Shown here piece after piece: positions 36,058 to 39,705 of a stretch of DNA of 39,705 bases. This DNA is from Desulforegula conservatrix Mb1Pa (GTDB lineage Bacteria > Desulfobacterota > Desulfobacteria > Desulfobacterales > Desulforegulaceae), in assembly GCF_000426225.1 (NCBI RefSeq), contig NZ_AUEY01000035.1, positions 1-39,705 on the forward strand, written 5' to 3'. A program made the position numbers and the translations under genes. Position 1 is the first letter of the stretch. The number at the start of each line of letters is the position of its first letter. A model generated the notes under the pieces. That model was given only the letters and a program-made list of their open reading frames with translations, searched no databases and was not told where the DNA came from.

Positions 36058-37683
36058 TTACACATTAAATTCGTACGCCGATTTAACTATACTTAAGGAC
36101 ACGGCCTCGGCAACCTTTATACCATCCACGGCCGATGAGAGTATCCCGCCGGCATAGCCAGCGCCTTCGCCAGTCGGATAGAATCCACGGGTATTGATAC
36201 TCTGCAGATCATCGGTATTACGCTTGATACAGACAGGCGATGAGGTGCGTGATTCCACCCCGGTGAGCACGGCATCGGCCAGATCGAAATCCTTGATCTG
36301 CTTGGCAAAAGCTGGCAGAGCCTCACGGATGGCAATGATTGCATATTCAGGCAGGGCGTTTCCAAGATCACAGAGCTTGACGCCAGGGGTGTAGGATGGC
36401 TGTACAGAACCAAAAGCTGTTGAGGGCCGTCCAGCAAGAAAATCGCCCACCAGTTGTCCTGGAGCATGATAATTGCCGCCGCCAAGCTCAAAAGCCCTGG
36501 ACTCCCAGAAACGTTGAAATTCAATACCTGCCAGAGGGCCGTCCGGGTAATCATCCGGCGAAATCCCCACCACAATGGCGCTGTTGGCGTTTCGCTCTTT
36601 ACGAGAATACTGGCTCATTCCATTGGTCACTACCCGGCCCAATTCAGAAGTTGATGCAACCACGGTCCCCCCCGGACACATACAAAAGCTGTATACAGAA
36701 CGGCCATTTTGGGCGTGATGAACGAGCTTGTAGTCGGCTGCGCCAAGCAGAGGATTTCCGGCGTTTTTGCCATAGCGACCACGATCAATTAAGGACTGGG
36801 GATGCTCGATGCGAAAACCCATGGAAAATGACTTCGCCTCAATATAAATACCTCTATGGTGAAGCATTTCAAATGTGTCGCGGGCACTATGACCAATGGC
36901 AACTATCAGATGATCAGTGGCAATGCGCTCACCGCTTGCCAGAACAACTCCGCAAACCTGACCGTCCTTTATATCAATATCATCAACCCGGCTTCGGAAG
37001 CGAATCTCTCCCCCCAAAGACAGGATATTGGCGCGCATCTTTTCCAATATACCAACAAGTTTATAAGTCCCGATATGGGGCTTGCTAACATACATGATTT
37101 CCGGGGGGCCACCGGCCTTGACCAATTCATCAAGCACCTTCCTACCGTAATGCTTTCGATCCTTGATTTGGGTGTGCAGCTTCCCATCGGAAAATGTGCC
37201 GGCCCCTCCTTCTCCAAACTGGACATTTGATTCAGGATCAAGGATACCTTTACGCCACAAATCAAATGTGTCTTTAGTACGTTCCCTCACGGCCTTGCCA
37301 CGTTCCAAAATTATCGGCCTAAAACCGGCCTGAGCAAGTATCAGACCGGCAAAAAGGCCGGATGGCCCCATGCCAATAATGACTGGCCGGGTGTAGACCT
37401 GATTTTCTGGAGCTCGGGCCACAAAATGATAGGACATATCAGGAGCTGTTCTCAGACGCGGATCGTTTTTGAATCGAGATAGAATCTCGGCTTCATTCGC
37501 AACATCAAGATCAATGGTATAGGTAAAAACGATGGCGTGGGATTTCCGCGCATCAACCCCTCGCCGGAAAATCGTGTAGCTGATGAGATCGTTTTCCGGT
37601 ATTGCAAGGTATTTAATGATTTCCCCGCGGATGTCGGCTTCGCTATGGCTTATTGGGAGTCTTATTTCTGTTAATCTAAGCAT
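36058..37683 (-). CDS. FAD-dependent oxidoreductase (COG2509-like)
   Basis: A 541-residue flavoprotein. The first ~95 residues form a separate N-terminal domain (LRLTEIRLPISHSEADIRG). A Rossmann FAD motif, IIGMGPSGLFAGLILAQAGF, is at ~105-125. SNVQFGEGGAGTFSDGKL and YSFCMCPGGTVVASTSE are characteristic of this uncharacterised dehydrogenase family. The end GFYPTGEGAGYAGGILSSAVDGIKVAE is the FAD-binding C-terminal motif. The natural substrate is unknown. The ATG at 37683 is preferred; a TTG at 37749 begins inside repeat I copy K. GC content looks clearly higher than in neighbouring genes (by eye), so acquisition by transfer is possible. Confidence 0.88.
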   Translation of the reverse strand: MLRLTEIRLPISHSEADIRGEIIKYLAIPENDLISYTIFRRGVDARKSHAIVFTYTIDLDVANEAEILSRFKNDPRLRTAPDMSYHFVARAPENQVYTRPVIIGMGPSGLFAGLILAQAGFRPIILERGKAVRERTKDTFDLWRKGILDPESNVQFGEGGAGTFSDGKLHTQIKDRKHYGRKVLDELVKAGGPPEIMYVSKPHIGTYKLVGILEKMRANILSLGGEIRFRSRVDDIDIKDGQVCGVVLASGERIATDHLIVAIGHSARDTFEMLHHRGIYIEAKSFSMGFRIEHPQSLIDRGRYGKNAGNPLLGAADYKLVHHAQNGRSVYSFCMCPGGTVVASTSELGRVVTNGMSQYSRKERNANSAIVVGISPDDYPDGPLAGIEFQRFWESRAFELGGGNYHAPGQLVGDFLAGRPSTAFGSVQPSYTPGVKLCDLGNALPEYAIIAIREALPAFAKQIKDFDLADAVLTGVESRTSSPVCIKRNTDDLQSINTRGFYPTGEGAGYAGGILSSAVDGIKVAEAVSLSIVKSAYEFNV

Positions 37684-37742
37684 GATATTACCGAATAATT
37701 TGACCCTTGATTCAAGTTGAACATGCAACTTGCTGTTTATAT

Positions 37743-37899
37743 TTGACAATATTGTAAAAAAATAGATTTACGTCATTCAGGATGGGCCTGTCCCGGTGAA
37801 AAAAGGGAGCCGGAGTCCAAAAGTATCTAAAATACCAAGATGCCGGATCAATCCAGGCATGATGCTGATGCCTTTTCTGACTTTTTGATGGACCATCAT
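37743..37899 (-). repeat. Repeat I, copy K (longest and most degenerate)
   Basis: Recognised by TTGACAATATTG at the left, CGTCATTCAGGATGGGCCTG, GATGCCGGATCAATCCAGGCATGATG and CTTTTTGATGGACCATCAT at the right. It carries an extra GTGAAAAAAGGGAGC-like insertion in the first hairpin. With the start region of the oxidoreductase, it makes up most of the gap 37684-38007. Confidence 0.7.
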
Positions 37900-38007
37900 A
37901 TTTAATGAGAACATATTACTAATGGCTTGTTTGAGCTATTGTCCGATTAATAATTTCTCGAAGAAATGAAGTCAAATAAATCCATTCATTTTTTGTTAGC
38001 TTTGTGG

Positions 38008-39255
38008 TTATTCAGATGCCTGCGCGGCGCTCCGGCCTGCCAACCATCCGGTTGAAAATGCTGCCTGCAGATTGTATCCACCTGTATGCCCCTGAATATC
38101 GAGCAGCTCGCCTGCAAAGAATAGGCCCTTTATTTTCTTGGACTCCATTGTTCTTGGGTCAATCTCCCGAATGTCTATTCCTCCTGCCGTAATAATTGCC
38201 TCGGCGAAAGGTCTGTATCCGGTTACTTCCAGCCGTAAATCTTTGAGCCAGGCTCTGAGACGCTTACGTTCTGCCGCTGAAATGTTGTTGGACAAGCGGT
38301 CTGATGGTATATCTATGAAGGCCAGACAAACAGGAATCATTTCCTGAGGAATCAGGCCGCGCAGAAGATCGCCTATTGGCTTCTTGCCATTGGTAACAAT
38401 ATCGCGCAAAAGACGTGAATCAAGCTTGCTTTCATCAAGAGCTGGTTTTAGATCAATGGCAAGGGTAATTTTATGCCCTTTGATCAAATTTTCAACTACT
38501 TCGCCGCTCATGGTAAGTATTGAGGGGCCGGTCACCCCGAAATCGGTAAACACGACCTCACCAAATGCTTCTCTTTTCTTTTTACCATTAATAAACATTT
38601 GGGTTTTGACATTTCTAAGATTGAGTCCAGCCATTTGCTTTGTTTCGTTTCCTGATGTTTCAAGCGGGACAAGAGCCTGGTGAACCGGGATTATTTTATG
38701 CCCTGCTGTTTCTGAAAGCCTGTAGCCGTCTCCAGTTGAACCTGTAGCAGGATAAGAGGCTCCTCCTGTAGCAAGAACAACGGCATCACATAGGATTTCC
38801 TTTCCTTGAGAAACAATCCCGGTGAGGCATTCATTTTGTATCAATATTTTATCAACAGGAGATGAATGAATAATTCGAACCCCGGATCTTTTAGCCCACT
38901 GAAGAAGAACGCTATGAACTTCCGGCGCTTTTCCGCTTGCAGGAAAAACCCTACCGCCTCTTTCAGTTACCAGCTCCAGTCCCAGTTTATTGAAAAACTC
39001 CATGAGATCGGTGTTGAAAAACCTGGCAAAAGCTTGCCTGAGAAAAGGGCCCGTTTTGCCAAAATGGGAAATAAAGTCGGATATTTCGGCTATATTTGTG
39101 ATATTGCAGCGCCCCTTACCAGTAATACAAAGCTTGAGGCCTGTTCTTTTCATTTTTTCAAACAGAAATGTATCGGCTCCAGCGTCAGAAGCCTGTCCCG
39201 CCGCCATAAGCCCTGCCGGCCCGCCACCTATGACAATTACTTTTCGTGCCTTCAT
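38008..39255 (-). CDS. NAD(P)/FAD-dependent oxidoreductase, HI0933/YhiN (BaiN-like) family
   Basis: A 415-residue flavoprotein. The FAD-binding N-terminus is VIVIGGGPAGLMAAGQASDAG, followed by the family signature GLKLCITGKGRCNITN and RGGRVFPASGKAPEVHSVLL. Near the end come AEAIITAGGIDIREIDPRTMESK and GLFFAGELLDIQGHTGGYNLQAAFSTGWLAG, typical of the HI0933 family. The BaiN relative in clostridia reduces bile-acid intermediates, but most members have no known substrate. It lies upstream of the COG2509-like gene on the same strand, separated by a 324-bp gap carrying repeat I copy K, so they are probably separate units. Confidence 0.93.
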   Translation of the reverse strand: MKARKVIVIGGGPAGLMAAGQASDAGADTFLFEKMKRTGLKLCITGKGRCNITNIAEISDFISHFGKTGPFLRQAFARFFNTDLMEFFNKLGLELVTERGGRVFPASGKAPEVHSVLLQWAKRSGVRIIHSSPVDKILIQNECLTGIVSQGKEILCDAVVLATGGASYPATGSTGDGYRLSETAGHKIIPVHQALVPLETSGNETKQMAGLNLRNVKTQMFINGKKKREAFGEVVFTDFGVTGPSILTMSGEVVENLIKGHKITLAIDLKPALDESKLDSRLLRDIVTNGKKPIGDLLRGLIPQEMIPVCLAFIDIPSDRLSNNISAAERKRLRAWLKDLRLEVTGYRPFAEAIITAGGIDIREIDPRTMESKKIKGLFFAGELLDIQGHTGGYNLQAAFSTGWLAGRSAAQASE

Positions 39256-39297
39256 TTTCTTTGATCCTTATAAGTCTTGGCTCTTATTGTGCCTCAG

Positions 39298-39331
39298 GGT
39301 CTTACCCCCGACCAGAGAATGAAGCAAGACC
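39298..39331. other. Short inverted repeat between the oxidoreductase and the IS1595 gene
   Basis: GGGTCTT and AAGACC flank about 20 bases. The stem is short and could be chance. The remaining 39256-39486 stretch shows no clear IS inverted repeat that I can support. Confidence 0.2.
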
Positions 39332-39486
39332 TTATTCCATTAAAAAAGATTCAAAGCTTTCTGAAATAAACCGGAGCTTCAGAATCCGCTTTTGATGATC
39401 TATTCCTTTTTTTGATTACGATTTTTACTCCGCCATGCTTATCTTAAGGCATGTGAAAGATTATCCAGATATGATGGAGGTGTAGC

Positions 39487-39705
39487 ATGGCAAAAAATAT
39501 GATCCAATTTCAAAAAGGAAAGAGTATTCACGAATTCCTGTCCGAATATGGGACCGAAGATAAGTGCCAAGACTCATTATTCAGACTTAGATGGCCGCAT
39601 GGTTTTCGTTGTCCGAATTGTGGCGGTTCGAAATTTTGTGAGCTCAAATCAAGAGATCTGTACCAATGCCACAAGTGTCACCATCAGGCGTCGGTAAAAG
39701 CCGGA
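39487..39705 (+). CDS. IS1595-type transposase, N-terminal zinc ribbon (cut by window)
   Basis: The first 73 codons of a gene that runs off the right edge. FRCPNCGGSKFCELKSRDLYQCHKCHHQASVKAG is the four-cysteine zinc ribbon found at the N-terminus of IS1595-family transposases; the DDE/ISXO2 catalytic domain would follow outside. GGAGG lies six bases before the ATG. Whether the element is complete cannot be judged. Confidence 0.85.
   Translation, partial: MAKNMIQFQKGKSIHEFLSEYGTEDKCQDSLFRLRWPHGFRCPNCGGSKFCELKSRDLYQCHKCHHQASVKAG

Noticed and set aside
36396-37088. 230-codon plus-strand ORF inside the COG2509-like gene
   Set aside because: It is low in domain content and opposite to conserved FAD motifs; a by-product of the higher GC content.

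Overview
The window looks like chromosomal DNA of an anaerobic, moderately AT-rich Gram-negative bacterium, most likely a sulfate-reducer relative of the Desulfobacterota (former Deltaproteobacteria). That is an inference from the tripartite RND pump, the NIL/4Fe-4S ferredoxin beside tRNA-thiolation genes, the HPt-terminated hybrid kinases paired with c-di-GMP response regulators, and the dense intergenic repeats. No rRNA, tRNA or CRISPR array was seen. Both window edges cut insertion sequences: IS66 on the left and an IS1595-type transposase on the right.

Layout. 1-987: IS66 transposase and its probable right end, about 30 bp upstream of a small exported Sm-like protein. 1576-2427: SEC-C protein. 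2801-9558 (minus): a TetR-controlled RND efflux operon (regulator, adaptor, pump, outer-membrane channel) with two TetR-type operators and a clear sigma70-like promoter. 9887-11009 (minus): lipoprotein, DUF2905 protein and surE. 11509-14366 (minus): ferredoxin, mnmA and mtaB, an operon for sulfur insertion into tRNA. 15334-19924 (plus): hybrid kinase plus HD-GYP regulator. 20114-20772: integrase-like protein with a striking inverted repeat in front. 21353-22219 (minus): DegV. 22602-26064 (plus): second hybrid kinase plus GGDEF regulator. 26219-29319 (plus): THUMP-domain rRNA methyltransferase, unknown membrane protein, leuB. 29813-32171 (plus): hotdog thioesterase, O-methyltransferase-like protein, TrhA/hemolysin III. 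32404-34410 (minus): chemoreceptor. 35048-35791 (plus): periplasmic substrate-binding protein. 36058-39255 (minus): two FAD oxidoreductases.

How it works together. The most coherent physiology is signalling. Two separate phosphorelays face opposite c-di-GMP outputs, one degrading (HD-GYP) and one synthesising (GGDEF with an inhibitory I-site), with a chemoreceptor nearby. The most unusual DNA is intergenic. At least eleven copies of a ~115-160 bp structured element with terminal inverted repeats and two inner hairpins lie between genes and never inside them. Two 276-bp copies of a second element, a composite of two shorter hairpin modules, and several small dispersed motifs add to this. No clearly new multi-gene system was found. 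The best candidates for something undescribed are the modular repeat families and the integrase-like protein that lacks the box I arginine and has a 12-11-12 inverted repeat at its promoter.
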